Positions 17,097-25,093 of a stretch of 64,000 bases of DNA are shown here, piece by piece (the stretch's first letter is position 1; each line of letters starts with the position of its first letter). A model generated the notes under the pieces. The model saw only the letters and a list, made by a program, of their open reading frames with translations. It was not told where the DNA came from and did no database searches. This DNA is from Amycolatopsis bartoniae (lineage in GTDB: Bacteria; Actinomycetota; Actinomycetes; Mycobacteriales; Pseudonocardiaceae): assembly GCF_014191255.1 (NCBI RefSeq), contig NZ_JACHWH010000001.1:1488001-1552000 (forward strand). The letters run 5' to 3'. Both the position numbers and the translations under genes were made by a program.

Positions 17097-17130
17097 ACAG
17101 TAGGAGCCCGGAGACCAGATTGTCAACAAT
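17097..17130 (-). promoter_or_regulatory. Promoter of the ligK operon with overlapping palindromic operator
   Basis: On the minus strand, TTGACA (17121-17126) is followed after 18 bp by TACTGT (17097-17102). The -35 hexamer lies inside the perfect 12-bp palindrome ATTGTCAACAAT (17119-17130). A bound regulator would block RNA polymerase here. The same layout occurs upstream of the D-2-hydroxyacid dehydrogenase gene at 49750-49783. Confidence 0.65.
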
Positions 17131-17233
17131 TTTGGTAACAAGACGCGAAGTGGCTGGTGGACGCGACTTTTGTCCTGCCTACTCCAGTGGAACGCCGTCG
17201 ACAGTCGTCAAACAGGCAAGTCCGACAGTTCGA

Positions 17234-17266
17234 TTGTCGACAAGCCAGTCTGAGGATTGTCAACAA
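17234..17266. promoter_or_regulatory. Two further TTGTCRACAA palindromes upstream of ligK
   Basis: TTGTCGACAA (17234-17243) and TTGTCAACAA (17257-17266) lie 100-140 bp upstream of the ligK promoter site, all in the 17060-17336 gap. Three copies in one control region suggest cooperative binding or looping. Confidence 0.5.
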
Positions 17267-17295
17267 CGGAACTGCGCACCCGCCTCATGTCAGCG

Positions 17296-17327
17296 GTTCG
17301 GTGTTCGGTCAAGACCGAACACCGAAC
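17296..17327 (-). terminator. Perfect 15-bp-stem hairpin after the sigma-factor operon
   Basis: The arm GTTCGGTGTTCGGTC is followed by a 2-nt centre and its exact reverse complement. It starts 9 bp after the stop codon of the minus-strand gene ending at 17337, the expected place for an intrinsic terminator. No U-tract follows. Confidence 0.75.
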
Positions 17328-17336
17328 AGGACCCTC

Positions 17337-17906
17337 CTACGGTCGCCGCCCGGTGAACGCCAGCAGGTGGTCGCTCGCGCCGGCGAACGGGGGTACCGGC
17401 ACCGCCGGCGCGAAGCGGCCCGGCCGGTCCGCCTCGGGGAGCAGCAGGGGAGCCACCGCGAGCAGGTCCTCCGCCAGTGGCTCCGGCAGCGGGCGCGGCG
17501 AACCACACGCCTGCGCCACGTCCCAGCCGTGCACGGCGACCTCGAACGCGCCCGCCGTGGTGAGGATGCCCGACGTCAGCAAGGCTCCCCCGACGTCGAC
17601 TCTGTCCGGCGCCTCCGCGGCGGTCCACGCGGCGAGCAGACCGGTGGCGCGAGCCCGCAGGCCGAGGACCGGATCGCCCGCGACCTCGGGCACGTCGAGA
17701 GTGACGTGCCCGAGGTCGGCGGCTTCGTGCAGAGCGAGCAGCGAGTCGTCGAGGTGCGCGAGCAGCTGCGCCAGCGTCCAGCCCGCGCAGGGGGTGGGAC
17801 GCGACAGGTGCGCGGCGGAGACGAGCCGGAGGTTGCCGAGCGTGTAGCCGACCGCGCGTTCGAGCAGGTCGAGGCCGCCGAGCAGCGCCGCACACTCGTC
17901 GGTCAT
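17337..17906 (-). CDS. TIGR03086-type metal-binding protein (mycothiol-dependent maleylpyruvate isomerase / DinB fold)
   Basis: A 189-residue helical protein. The N-terminal helix (LLERAVGYTLGNL), the PTPCAGWTLAQLLAHLDD motif with a metal-ligand histidine (His51), and the later VAVHGWDVA motif (His ~126) are typical of the actinobacterial MDMPI/DinB-like group. Such proteins bind a divalent metal and some use mycothiol as a cofactor; the reaction here is unknown. It overlaps the sigma gene by four bases (ATGA), so its product is probably made together with, and may act downstream of, that sigma factor. Confidence 0.82.
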   Translation of the reverse strand: MTDECAALLGGLDLLERAVGYTLGNLRLVSAAHLSRPTPCAGWTLAQLLAHLDDSLLALHEAADLGHVTLDVPEVAGDPVLGLRARATGLLAAWTAAEAPDRVDVGGALLTSGILTTAGAFEVAVHGWDVAQACGSPRPLPEPLAEDLLAVAPLLLPEADRPGRFAPAVPVPPFAGASDHLLAFTGRRP

Positions 17907-18898
17907 CGCGGGAGGACCTCCGGCAGGCCGAACTTCGCGAACAGGTCGGTGTCGAAGAAGGAGGCGACGTGTGTGACACCGGATTCCGACAGCGTGAGCA
18001 CGGGCAGGTTGAACGGGCGGTAGACCTCCCCGTCCCGGAGGTAGAGACCGAAGGCGGGCTGGCCGTTCGCCGACGTCGGGATGAGCCGCATGTCGCCGGG
18101 GCCCTTCGCCGGGCACTGGAGGTCGATGAGCCTGCCGATGTTCTCGGCGCCCTGGTACCAGCCGGTGAACGGCGGCATCTCCCAGACCGCGTCCTTCGTG
18201 AACAGCTCGACGATCGCGGCGATGTCCTTGCGCTCGAACGCGCTCACGTACCGGTCCAGCAGCTCGCGCTGCGCCGCGTCGCTGGGCTCGACCACCTCGT
18301 CCTGCTGCGGGGTGACCTCGTCGAGCTGGGCGCGGGCGCGCTGGAGGATGCTGTTGACGGCGGTGGTCGTGGTGTCCAGCACCTCGGCCACCTCGGCGGC
18401 GCGCCACTGCAGCACGTCCCGCAGCACCAGCACCGCGCGCTGACGAGGCGGCAGGTGCTGCAGCGCGGCGATCAACGCCAGCCGGATGCTCTCGCGGGAC
18501 GCCACGATCGCCGCCGGATCCGCCTGTTCGCTGTTGACCAGCGCGTCGGGCACGGGTTCGAGCCACGGCACCTCGGTCTGCTGCACCAGCTCGTCACCGG
18601 CGTCGGAGCCGGGCGCGCCGAGCCCCGTGGGCAGCGGGCGCTTGCCACGGCTTTCCAGCGCTGTCAGGCAAACGCGCGTGGCGATGCGGTAGAGCCACGT
18701 GCGCAGGGACGACCGGCCCTCGAACCGGTCGTAGGACTTCCAGGCGCGCAGGTAGGTCTCCTGCACCAGGTCCTCGGCGTCGTGCACCGAACCGAGCATG
18801 CGGTAACAGTGCGCGAGCAGCTCGCGTCTGAACGGATCTGCCTGACGAAGGAAGTCCTCGTCGGCCCGTCTTTCGGTCATCGTCATGGTCACCAGCAT
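17903..18898 (-). CDS. ECF RNA polymerase sigma factor with SnoaL-like C-terminal domain (TIGR02960 / SigG-like)
   Basis: Region 2 (HCYRMLGSVHDAEDLVQETYLRAW, given by landmarks CYRMLGS and DLVQETYLRAW) and region 4 (LQHLPPRQRAVLVLRDVL, then AAEVAEVLDTTTTAVNS) are intact. After ~residue 200 comes a SnoaL-like domain (LLDRYVSAFERKDIAAIVELF, PPFTGWYQGAENI). ECF factors with this tail are controlled by the attached domain rather than a classical anti-sigma factor. The start could be ATG 18898, GTG 18892 or ATG 18886; a GGAGG site best fits the GTG. It lies 74 bp downstream of the rskA-like gene and overlaps the MDMPI-like gene. Confidence 0.88.
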   Translation of the reverse strand: MLVTMTMTERRADEDFLRQADPFRRELLAHCYRMLGSVHDAEDLVQETYLRAWKSYDRFEGRSSLRTWLYRIATRVCLTALESRGKRPLPTGLGAPGSDAGDELVQQTEVPWLEPVPDALVNSEQADPAAIVASRESIRLALIAALQHLPPRQRAVLVLRDVLQWRAAEVAEVLDTTTTAVNSILQRARAQLDEVTPQQDEVVEPSDAAQRELLDRYVSAFERKDIAAIVELFTKDAVWEMPPFTGWYQGAENIGRLIDLQCPAKGPGDMRLIPTSANGQPAFGLYLRDGEVYRPFNLPVLTLSESGVTHVASFFDTDLFAKFGLPEVLPR

Positions 18899-18972
18899 CG
18901 CCTCCACTCTCGCTGCCTGTACAGACCGGGCGAAGCGGAAAAACTCACCGCCGACCGGGTGGTGACTTTGCG

Positions 18973-19677
18973 TCACACGCCGAACCACGCGATCGGTGTC
19001 GTGGTGGGCTGCGGTGAACCGCCGGCGGGTTCGACCGTCATGGCGATCTGCTGGACCCCCTGCAACCCGTCGAACAGCAGCGGCGTGCCGCCGAAGAGCC
19101 CGATCGAGCGCGGAGTTCCACCGGCGATGGCCCAGGCCTGGTATGCCTTGCCCGGTGGTGTGGCGGGCATGCCGGTGGCCAGCAGCAGGCCGCGGTTCAG
19201 CCGCTGCGACACCATGACGCTGCCGTTCCGGGAGGGCACGGCACGCAGGTCCGGCGCCGACAGCAGTTCGGCGATCGCCGTCTGCTGCGCCTGGCTCTGG
19301 GCCAGCTCGCTGCGGGCGGTCGTGAGTTGGTCGGCGGTGCGGACCGCGAGGACCCCGAGCCCGGCGGCGACCGCGACGGCGACGGCCGCCGCCACCGCCA
19401 TGAGCCTGGTTCCCCAGCGGCGCGAGGTCCGGCCGAGGGTGAGCGGTGGATCCTGGCGGGTTTCGGCGACCTGGGCCAGCACGCGGGATTTCAGGGCCGG
19501 TGGCGGGGGCTGCGACACCGCGAGCCCGAGACGGGCGGTGGTGGCACGCAGTTCGGCGACTTCCTGGGTGCAGGACGGGCACTCGGCAAGGTGCCGCTCG
19601 AACTGGCGCCGTTCCAGCTCGTCGAGCGCGTCCATGGCGTACGCGCCGGTCAGCAGGTGCACGTCGGGCGTGGTCAT
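18973..19677 (-). CDS. rskA: Anti-sigma-K factor RskA family protein
   Basis: A 234-residue membrane protein. The N-terminal cytoplasmic part carries the zinc anti-sigma motif HLAECPSC (His-x3-Cys-x2-Cys, ~residues 29-36). A single membrane helix (~95-115, AVAAAVAVAVAAGLGVLAV) is followed by an extracytoplasmic RskA domain that ends in TTTPIAWFGV. It should hold the adjacent sigma factor inactive until cleaved by proteases. It starts within the stop of the sigK-like gene (4-bp overlap), the usual sigK-rskA arrangement. Confidence 0.9.
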   Translation of the reverse strand: MTTPDVHLLTGAYAMDALDELERRQFERHLAECPSCTQEVAELRATTARLGLAVSQPPPPALKSRVLAQVAETRQDPPLTLGRTSRRWGTRLMAVAAAVAVAVAAGLGVLAVRTADQLTTARSELAQSQAQQTAIAELLSAPDLRAVPSRNGSVMVSQRLNRGLLLATGMPATPPGKAYQAWAIAGGTPRSIGLFGGTPLLFDGLQGVQQIAMTVEPAGGSPQPTTTPIAWFGV

Positions 19678-20255
19678 CGGGTCACCCCCAGGCAGTCCCG
19701 CAGGCGGATCAGCCCGTCCCGCAACCGTGTCTTGATCGTCCCGAGTGGACTGCCGAGCAGCTCGGCGACCTCGGGGTAGGTCTTACCGCCGTAGTAGGCC
19801 AGCACCACGGACTCGCGTTGCAGCTCGGTGAGGGTCGACAGGCAGCGGCGCACCTGCTCGCGTTCGAGCCGGGCGGTCACCGCCTCGGAGACCTCGTCGA
19901 ACTCCCGTTCCGGCGCCATGGCCTTCTGCTCACGCTCCGCGCGAGCCTGCGCCGAGCGCACCCGGTCCACGCCACGGCGGTGCGCCAGCGTCAGCGCCCA
20001 GTTCAGCACGCTGCCCCGTGCGGGGTCGAACCGCGGCGCGGTGCGCCACAGCTCCACGAGGACCTCCTGCGTGACCTCCTCCGACTGCGCCACGTCCCGC
20101 ACGACCCGCCGCACAACCCCGTACACCGGCCCCGCCACGACCTCGTACAGCTGCTCGAACGCGGCCTCACTCCCCCGGGCGACCCGGGTGAGCAGCTCCT
20201 CCGGACTGGGCCCACCAGGGCCCGGTGACGCGAGCACCCGCACCGAGTCGTCCAT
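19674..20255 (-). CDS. sigK: ECF RNA polymerase sigma factor SigK
   Basis: A 193-residue ECF sigma factor. Region 2 landmarks are FEQLYEVVAGPVYGVV and EEVTQEVLVELWRTAPRFDP. Region 4 is LTELQRESVVLAYYGGKTYPEVAELLGSPLGTIKTRLRDG, seen in pieces around AYYGGKTYPEVA and GTIKTRLRDGL. The pairing with an RskA-type anti-sigma gene identifies the SigK subgroup. In mycobacteria SigK drives secreted antigen genes and its own operon; the regulon here is unknown. The ATG at 20255 has GAGAGG eight bases upstream and is preferred to the GTG at 20273. Confidence 0.9.
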   Translation of the reverse strand: MDDSVRVLASPGPGGPSPEELLTRVARGSEAAFEQLYEVVAGPVYGVVRRVVRDVAQSEEVTQEVLVELWRTAPRFDPARGSVLNWALTLAHRRGVDRVRSAQARAEREQKAMAPEREFDEVSEAVTARLEREQVRRCLSTLTELQRESVVLAYYGGKTYPEVAELLGSPLGTIKTRLRDGLIRLRDCLGVTR

Positions 20256-20330
20256 CCGCCCATCCTCTCCCACGTCGACAGAGGTTGTTCGCCACCGAAG
20301 GCGGGGCGGATTGGTCGGGTTCGGAAGTGT

Positions 20331-22073
20331 TCAGCCCCCGGCCAGGCGCAGCCTCCGGTGGGCCGCCATTCGGACGGGGGCGTTCGCCGCGCCGTAGCCG
20401 GCGTAGTTCCCGATTCGCTGCACCACCTCGAAGAACACCCGCGAACCCAGCACGCGCGTGTAGAAGTGCAGGAACTCCCCGCCCTCGTCGCGGTCGTACA
20501 GCACCGAGTACTTCCGCAGCGCGGCCAGCAGCTCCGGCGGCGGCGCGAGCCTCGCGTCGAGGTCGTCGTAGTAGTTGTCCGGGATCCGCAGCAGCGGCGC
20601 GCCCCGTTCGTGCATCTGCCTCGCGCTCGCCAGCACGTCCTCGCTCGTGAACGCGAGGTGCTGCGGCTCCGGCACCCCCGGCGCCCACCCGCCGCGCCGC
20701 AGCAGGGCCACGTTGAGCGAGATCCGCACGTCCCTCGCCGCGTTGCTCACCGCCCGGCTGCGCACGAGCCCGAACGGCGCCGCGAACTCCGTCGGCAGCT
20801 CCGGCTGCAGCCCCAGCACCGACCGGTAGAACAACGCCGCCTCGTCGAAGTTGTCGAACGGCTGCGTCAGCGACACGTGGTCGGTGCCGGTGATCCCCGC
20901 CCCCGCGTCCTCCGGTGCACCCGTCGCCGGGAAGTCCTCCAGCCAGCCGTTGCCGCAGAAGAACACCGCCGTGCCGTCCGGCGCGGCAACGCCGGGCAGG
21001 CTCACGTCGGTCAGCGCGGGCGAGTGCAGCGCCGCCGCCCGTGCTTGCGACGCCGCCGGGTCCGCGCTCTCCACCGCCAGCGCGCTGATCTGCCCCGAAC
21101 CCTCGTTCAGCAGCACCCGCGCCCCGCCCTGCCGCCACAGTTGCACGGGCTTCGTGCGGTGCTGGCCGGCGTGCGTGAAACCCATGGCGGACAACGCTTC
21201 CGCCAGTTCCGGCCCGGACACCTCCAGCTCGGTGAACGCGTGCCCGGTCAACGCCGGCGCGGGCGGCAGCCGGTCCTCCTCCAGCAACAGCACCGACCGC
21301 ATCGCGTCCACCGCCGCCCGCCACGGGTCGGACTGGCGGAACACGTCGTTGAACACCTCCAGCGACAGCGGCCCGGCGTACCCGGTGGACAGCACGTGCC
21401 CGAGAAACGTCGTGAGGTCGAACGCGCCCTGCCCTGGGAACAGCCGGTGGTGCCTGCTCCACTGCAGCACGTCCATGTGCAGCCGCGGCGCGTCGGCCAG
21501 CTGCAGGAAGAAGATCTTCTCCCCCGGGATCGTGCGGATGGCGGCCAGATCCGTGCCTCGCGAGAGGACGTGGAAGCTGTCGAGGCACACGCCGAGCGCC
21601 GGGTGGTCGCCGCGGCGGACGATGCGCCACGAGTGGTCGTAGGTGTCGACGAACCGACCCCACGCCAGCGCCTCGTACGCGATCCGCAGCCCCCGCGCGC
21701 CCGCCCGTTCGGCCAGCAGCCGCAGCTGCTCGGCCGCGAGGTCGTCGTCGTCCACCGCGTCCGGCGACACCGACGAGCACACCAGCATCGTGTCCGCGCC
21801 CAGCTGCTCCATCACGTCGAACTTGCGCTCGGCGCGGCGGAGGTTGGCCGCGAGCACGTCCGGCGGCACCGCCTCGAAGTCCCGGAACGGCTGGTAGAGG
21901 TCGACGGACAGGCCGAGGTCCGCGCACCGGCGGCCGATCTCGGCCGGCGAGTGCGGTGACACGACGAGGTCGTTCTCGAAGATCTCGACCCCGTCGAAAC
22001 CGGCCGCCGCGGCCGCCGCGAGCTTGTCCTCCAGCGTGCCGGACAGGCAGACCGTCGCGATGCTCCTGCGCAT
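20331..22073 (-). CDS. quiC: 3-dehydroshikimate dehydratase, QuiC type (xylose isomerase-like + HPPD-like VOC domains)
   Basis: A 580-residue two-domain protein. Residues ~1-265 form a sugar-phosphate isomerase/AP endonuclease 2 barrel, with metal ligands visible around VEIFEND, AYEALAW, CLDSFHVLS and LSLEVFND. Residues ~285-580 resemble 4-hydroxyphenylpyruvate dioxygenase (GTDHVSLTQPFDNF, QHLAFTSEDV, FFEVVQRIGNYAGYG). This architecture is typical of bacterial dehydroshikimate dehydratases that turn 3-dehydroshikimate into protocatechuate. The ATG at 22073 follows GGGAGG; the longer reading to 22244 runs across the divergent TetR gene and is rejected. Confidence 0.88.
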   Translation of the reverse strand: MRRSIATVCLSGTLEDKLAAAAAAGFDGVEIFENDLVVSPHSPAEIGRRCADLGLSVDLYQPFRDFEAVPPDVLAANLRRAERKFDVMEQLGADTMLVCSSVSPDAVDDDDLAAEQLRLLAERAGARGLRIAYEALAWGRFVDTYDHSWRIVRRGDHPALGVCLDSFHVLSRGTDLAAIRTIPGEKIFFLQLADAPRLHMDVLQWSRHHRLFPGQGAFDLTTFLGHVLSTGYAGPLSLEVFNDVFRQSDPWRAAVDAMRSVLLLEEDRLPPAPALTGHAFTELEVSGPELAEALSAMGFTHAGQHRTKPVQLWRQGGARVLLNEGSGQISALAVESADPAASQARAAALHSPALTDVSLPGVAAPDGTAVFFCGNGWLEDFPATGAPEDAGAGITGTDHVSLTQPFDNFDEAALFYRSVLGLQPELPTEFAAPFGLVRSRAVSNAARDVRISLNVALLRRGGWAPGVPEPQHLAFTSEDVLASARQMHERGAPLLRIPDNYYDDLDARLAPPPELLAALRKYSVLYDRDEGGEFLHFYTRVLGSRVFFEVVQRIGNYAGYGAANAPVRMAAHRRLRLAGG

Positions 22074-22107
22074 TGCGCCTCCCGGGGGTGGGTCATAACG
22101 TGCGCTC

Positions 22108-22752
22108 ATGTCAGTGACCCCTGATCGACAGCGCGACGCGGACCGCACCCGCGCCGAGATCCTCGACGTGGCGACCCGTGAGTTCGCCGACCAGGGCTTC
22201 GCGGGTGCGCGGGTGAACGAGATCGCCGCGAAGACCCGCACCACGAAGCGGATGATCTACTACTACTTCGGCAGCAAGGAGGGGCTCTACGTCGCGGCGC
22301 TGGAGCGCGCGTACTCCGTCATCCGCGCGCAGGAGCAGGAGCTCGACGTCGAGCACCTCGACCCGGCCGAGGCGCTGCGGCAGCTGGCCGCGCTGACCTT
22401 CGACCATCACGAGTCCCACCCGGACTTCGTGAAGCTGGTCAGCATCGAGAACGTGCACCGCGCCGAGCACCTGGCGAAGTCGACCGTGCTGCCGGGCCTC
22501 GCGACGCCGGCGCTCGACGTGCTGAAGCGGATCCTCGCGCGCGGCCGCAAGGACGGCCGGTTCCGCGACGACGTGGACGCGCTCGACGTACACATGCTGA
22601 TCAGTTCCTTCTGCATCTTCCGCACCGCCAACCGGCACACCTTCAACGCGATCTTCGACCGCGACCTGCTCGACCCCACGCGCCGCGAGCACTACCGGAA
22701 GATGCTCGGCGAGGTGGTGCTCGAGTACGTAACTCACCGTCCGGTACATTAG
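22108..22752 (+). CDS. TetR family regulator, probable controller of the dehydroshikimate dehydratase gene
   Basis: A 214-residue TetR protein. The DNA-binding head is seen at ATREFADQGFAGARVNEIAAK and RTTKRMIYYYFGSKEG (residues ~20-58), followed by a helical ligand domain resembling the C-terminal half of QsuR/RutR-like proteins. It is divergent from quiC, the two starts being only 34 bp apart, so it almost certainly acts on the shared promoter. A quinate- or shikimate-pathway compound is the likely inducer (inference). An imperfect GTCA...TGAC symmetry is present in the gap. Confidence 0.85.
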   Translation: MSVTPDRQRDADRTRAEILDVATREFADQGFAGARVNEIAAKTRTTKRMIYYYFGSKEGLYVAALERAYSVIRAQEQELDVEHLDPAEALRQLAALTFDHHESHPDFVKLVSIENVHRAEHLAKSTVLPGLATPALDVLKRILARGRKDGRFRDDVDALDVHMLISSFCIFRTANRHTFNAIFDRDLLDPTRREHYRKMLGEVVLEYVTHRPVH

Positions 22753-22819
22753 CTCGCGCTCGGGGCACCCGCAACGGCCGCGGCAGGGGTGTTTGCCGGG
22801 TTTGATGTTCGTTCGCAGT

Positions 22820-23806
22820 TCAGTCCACGGGCAGGCCAAACAGCGCTTCGGCGTTGCGGTGGGCGATCCGGTCGCGGTCGTCGGCGTCGAGCGGGAGGTC
22901 GTCGAGGAACTGCCGCGCCTCGGTCATCGACTGGTAGGGGTAGTCGGCGGAGAACATGATCCGCTCGACGCCGACCTGGGCCCGCAGCATGGCGAAGTTG
23001 GGCTCGAAGTTGAAGCCGCTGAACGTGTAGTGCACGTTCTGGCGCAGGTAGTCCACGACGCCCCGGTCGAGCCCGGTGCTCGGGGACATCGCGGAACCGC
23101 CGAACACCCGCTCCAGCCTCGGCAGCATGAACGGCAGCCCCTCGCCCATGTGCCCGATGACCACCTGCAGCCGCGGGTACCGGTCGAACACGCCCGCCAG
23201 CACCAGCCGGAGCACGTGGGTCGCGGTCTCGATGTGCCAGCCCCAGCCGGGCGCCGCGAGCGCGGCGGACACCGCGTCCGGGAAGTTCCCGGTGTAGCTC
23301 GCCTCGATCACCGGCCGCGGGGGCGGCGTCGGGTGCAGGTAGAGCGGGACGCCCAGCCGTTCGGCGCGGGCGAGCACAGGCCAGAAGTGTTCGTCGTCGA
23401 GGTACCGCCCGTTGATGTGGCCGTTGATCATCGCGCCCACGAAGCCGTGCGTCTCGACCATCCGGGACAGTTCGTCCGCCGCTGCCGCCGGGTCGGCGAC
23501 GGGGAGCGCCGCGAATCCGGCGAGCCGGCCGGGATGGCGGCGCACGGCGTCAGCAAGGTGATCGTTGACCGTGCGCGCCCAGTGCCGCGCGTCGGCCGCG
23601 TCGAGCTGTTCGGTGCCCGGCGCGGTCAGCGACAGGACCTGGACGTCGATCCCGGCCGCGTCCATCTCGCCGATTCGCAACTCGTCGAGGTCGCACAGGC
23701 GGTTCGTGAGCTCGTCCTGCCCGACGGCGTGCCTGCCGGGCCCTTCGAGGAAGGGGCGGGTGGCGAAGTGTTCCTCAAGTGTGATCGTCCGCATGTCAAC
23801 AATCAT
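22820..23806 (-). CDS. Amidohydrolase family protein, gamma-resorcylate/aromatic acid decarboxylase-like
   Basis: A 328-residue TIM-barrel amidohydrolase of the ACMSD / gamma-resorcylate decarboxylase group. Metal and catalytic landmarks are TLEEHF near the N-terminus, LHPTPPPRP, VIGHMGEGLPFMLPRL and MFSADYPYQS (Asp ligand). Such enzymes remove CO2 from hydroxybenzoates, or hydrate 4-oxalomesaconate (LigJ belongs to the same superfamily). Both reactions would fit the aromatic genes nearby. The start is ATG 23806 (MIVDMRT...) or ATG 23794. It follows the UGSC cassette by 28 bp on the same strand and may be co-transcribed. Confidence 0.85.
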   Translation of the reverse strand: MIVDMRTITLEEHFATRPFLEGPGRHAVGQDELTNRLCDLDELRIGEMDAAGIDVQVLSLTAPGTEQLDAADARHWARTVNDHLADAVRRHPGRLAGFAALPVADPAAAADELSRMVETHGFVGAMINGHINGRYLDDEHFWPVLARAERLGVPLYLHPTPPPRPVIEASYTGNFPDAVSAALAAPGWGWHIETATHVLRLVLAGVFDRYPRLQVVIGHMGEGLPFMLPRLERVFGGSAMSPSTGLDRGVVDYLRQNVHYTFSGFNFEPNFAMLRAQVGVERIMFSADYPYQSMTEARQFLDDLPLDADDRDRIAHRNAEALFGLPVD

Positions 23807-23834
23807 GGCCTCTGCGGATCGGACAAGCCGGTTG

Positions 23835-24059
23835 TCAACGATCCGACAAGGTGAGGTCGATGCAGTCCTCGGGCACGCCGAGCGATTTGTGCAGAATGCC
23901 GCGCAGCACGGGCTCCGGCGCGAGGCAGTCCGCGCACGCGTCCGGGTCGGCCACCGAGATCCGGACGTCCACCCGGCCTTCGCGTTCGGTGACGTCGAGC
24001 GCGTACCCGTCGGCCGCGAGCGTGTCCCGCATCGCCGCCAGGCCGTTCTGGTCGATCAT
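23835..24059 (-). CDS. Small CxxC protein of the UGSC cassette
   Basis: A 74-residue protein of unknown family. It is mixed alpha/beta: a helix (LAAMRDTLAADG), a strand pair (YALDVTE, RVDVRISVADP), then a CADC motif (C42, C45) and an LRGILHKSL helix. The CxxC followed by a helix could bind a metal or take part in thiol chemistry. It overlaps the stop of the upstream 345-residue gene by four bases (ATGA), so translation is coupled. Its role must be read with the next two genes. Confidence 0.72.
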   Translation of the reverse strand: MIDQNGLAAMRDTLAADGYALDVTEREGRVDVRISVADPDACADCLAPEPVLRGILHKSLGVPEDCIDLTLSDR

Positions 24060-25093
24060 GCCCGTCCTCCCACCGGGACCGGCTTTCCGCGCCAAGCCCC
24101 GAAAATCCGCACCACCATCGACATCGCGGCGTTGCGCGCGCCCGCCACCACGATCGGCACCTGATCCGGGCCCGACAGGAACCGCTCGAACACGTCGTCG
24201 TCGCCCGCGTCCTCGGCGGCGTGGCGGACCCGGTTGTCGGTCAGCCCGTTCTTGCCCGCGCGGCGGAGGTCCCCGCGCGTGCGGCCGACGTGATCGACGA
24301 GCCAGGACTTCACGTCCGCCTTGGTGAACCCCTCCTTGGCGAGCATCTGCGCGTGCTCCGGCCCCAGCACCAGCCCGCACGGCGCTTCGCGGAAGATCAC
24401 CGCGCCGGTGCGCGCCATGGTGTCCGCGATGTCGGCAAGCACCTGTTCCGGATCCTGCGTGTGCCGATTGTCAACAAACTCACAAGTGCGAAGTAGGGTT
24501 GCCGACACGGCACTTGTCCGATTGTCGACTCCACACTCGACGGACAACGGCTCCCACGGACTCTCCTCCTCGTTCTCGGCCACGCAGATCGACCACCGGC
24601 CCGGCAGGCCCTGCGTCGCCTGCTCCAGCACGTGCGGCCGAATGCCGAAGACGTTGCGCACGATGAGCCCGATCGCTCGCGGCACTGTCGCGTTAGGCCG
24701 GAAGCCCGGGCCGAACACCCCGCCACTGCTGTTGAAACCCAGCCGTTCGCGCACCGGCCCGTTGACGACGATCAGCGGCGCCGGGCCGCTCGTGCTCTGC
24801 CACCCGCCGCCCGCCGCGGCGCGGTCGGCCATGATCGCCTCGAACGCGGCCAGCACCACGGGGAAGTACTCCGGCCGGCAGCCCGCCATCGCCGCGTTGA
24901 TCGCCGCCAGCTCCACGGTGCACTCGCGCCCCAGCTGCGCGAGCGTCCCGATGACGTCCTCCGGCGCGCGCTCCGTCCGCGCGAGGAACCGGTCGACCAG
25001 CGGGCGTGAGGCGGGCACCACCGGCAGCCCGTCGGTCCAGTCCTGGTCGTAGCAGTACTCGATCGCCTCCTGCGCGGCGCCGGGATCGGTCAT
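24056..25093 (-). CDS. Uncharacterised 345-residue partner of UGSC protein
   Basis: I do not recognise a named enzyme. Conserved-looking blocks are YCYDQDWTDGLPVVPASRPL near the N-terminus, AAMAGCRPEYFPVVLAAFEA, SSGGVFGPGFRPNATVPRAI, and the C-terminal VPIVVAGARNAAMSM. Cysteines occur at several of these blocks. It is soluble, with no signal peptide or membrane helix. It sits between the UGSC protein and the small CxxC protein, with 4-bp overlaps on both sides. Two copies of the GATTGTC[AG]AC word fall in its coding sequence (24467-24477 and 24520-24529) at Val-Asp-Asn codons. Confidence 0.75.
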   Translation of the reverse strand: MTDPGAAQEAIEYCYDQDWTDGLPVVPASRPLVDRFLARTERAPEDVIGTLAQLGRECTVELAAINAAMAGCRPEYFPVVLAAFEAIMADRAAAGGGWQSTSGPAPLIVVNGPVRERLGFNSSGGVFGPGFRPNATVPRAIGLIVRNVFGIRPHVLEQATQGLPGRWSICVAENEEESPWEPLSVECGVDNRTSAVSATLLRTCEFVDNRHTQDPEQVLADIADTMARTGAVIFREAPCGLVLGPEHAQMLAKEGFTKADVKSWLVDHVGRTRGDLRRAGKNGLTDNRVRHAAEDAGDDDVFERFLSGPDQVPIVVAGARNAAMSMVVRIFGAWRGKPVPVGGRA

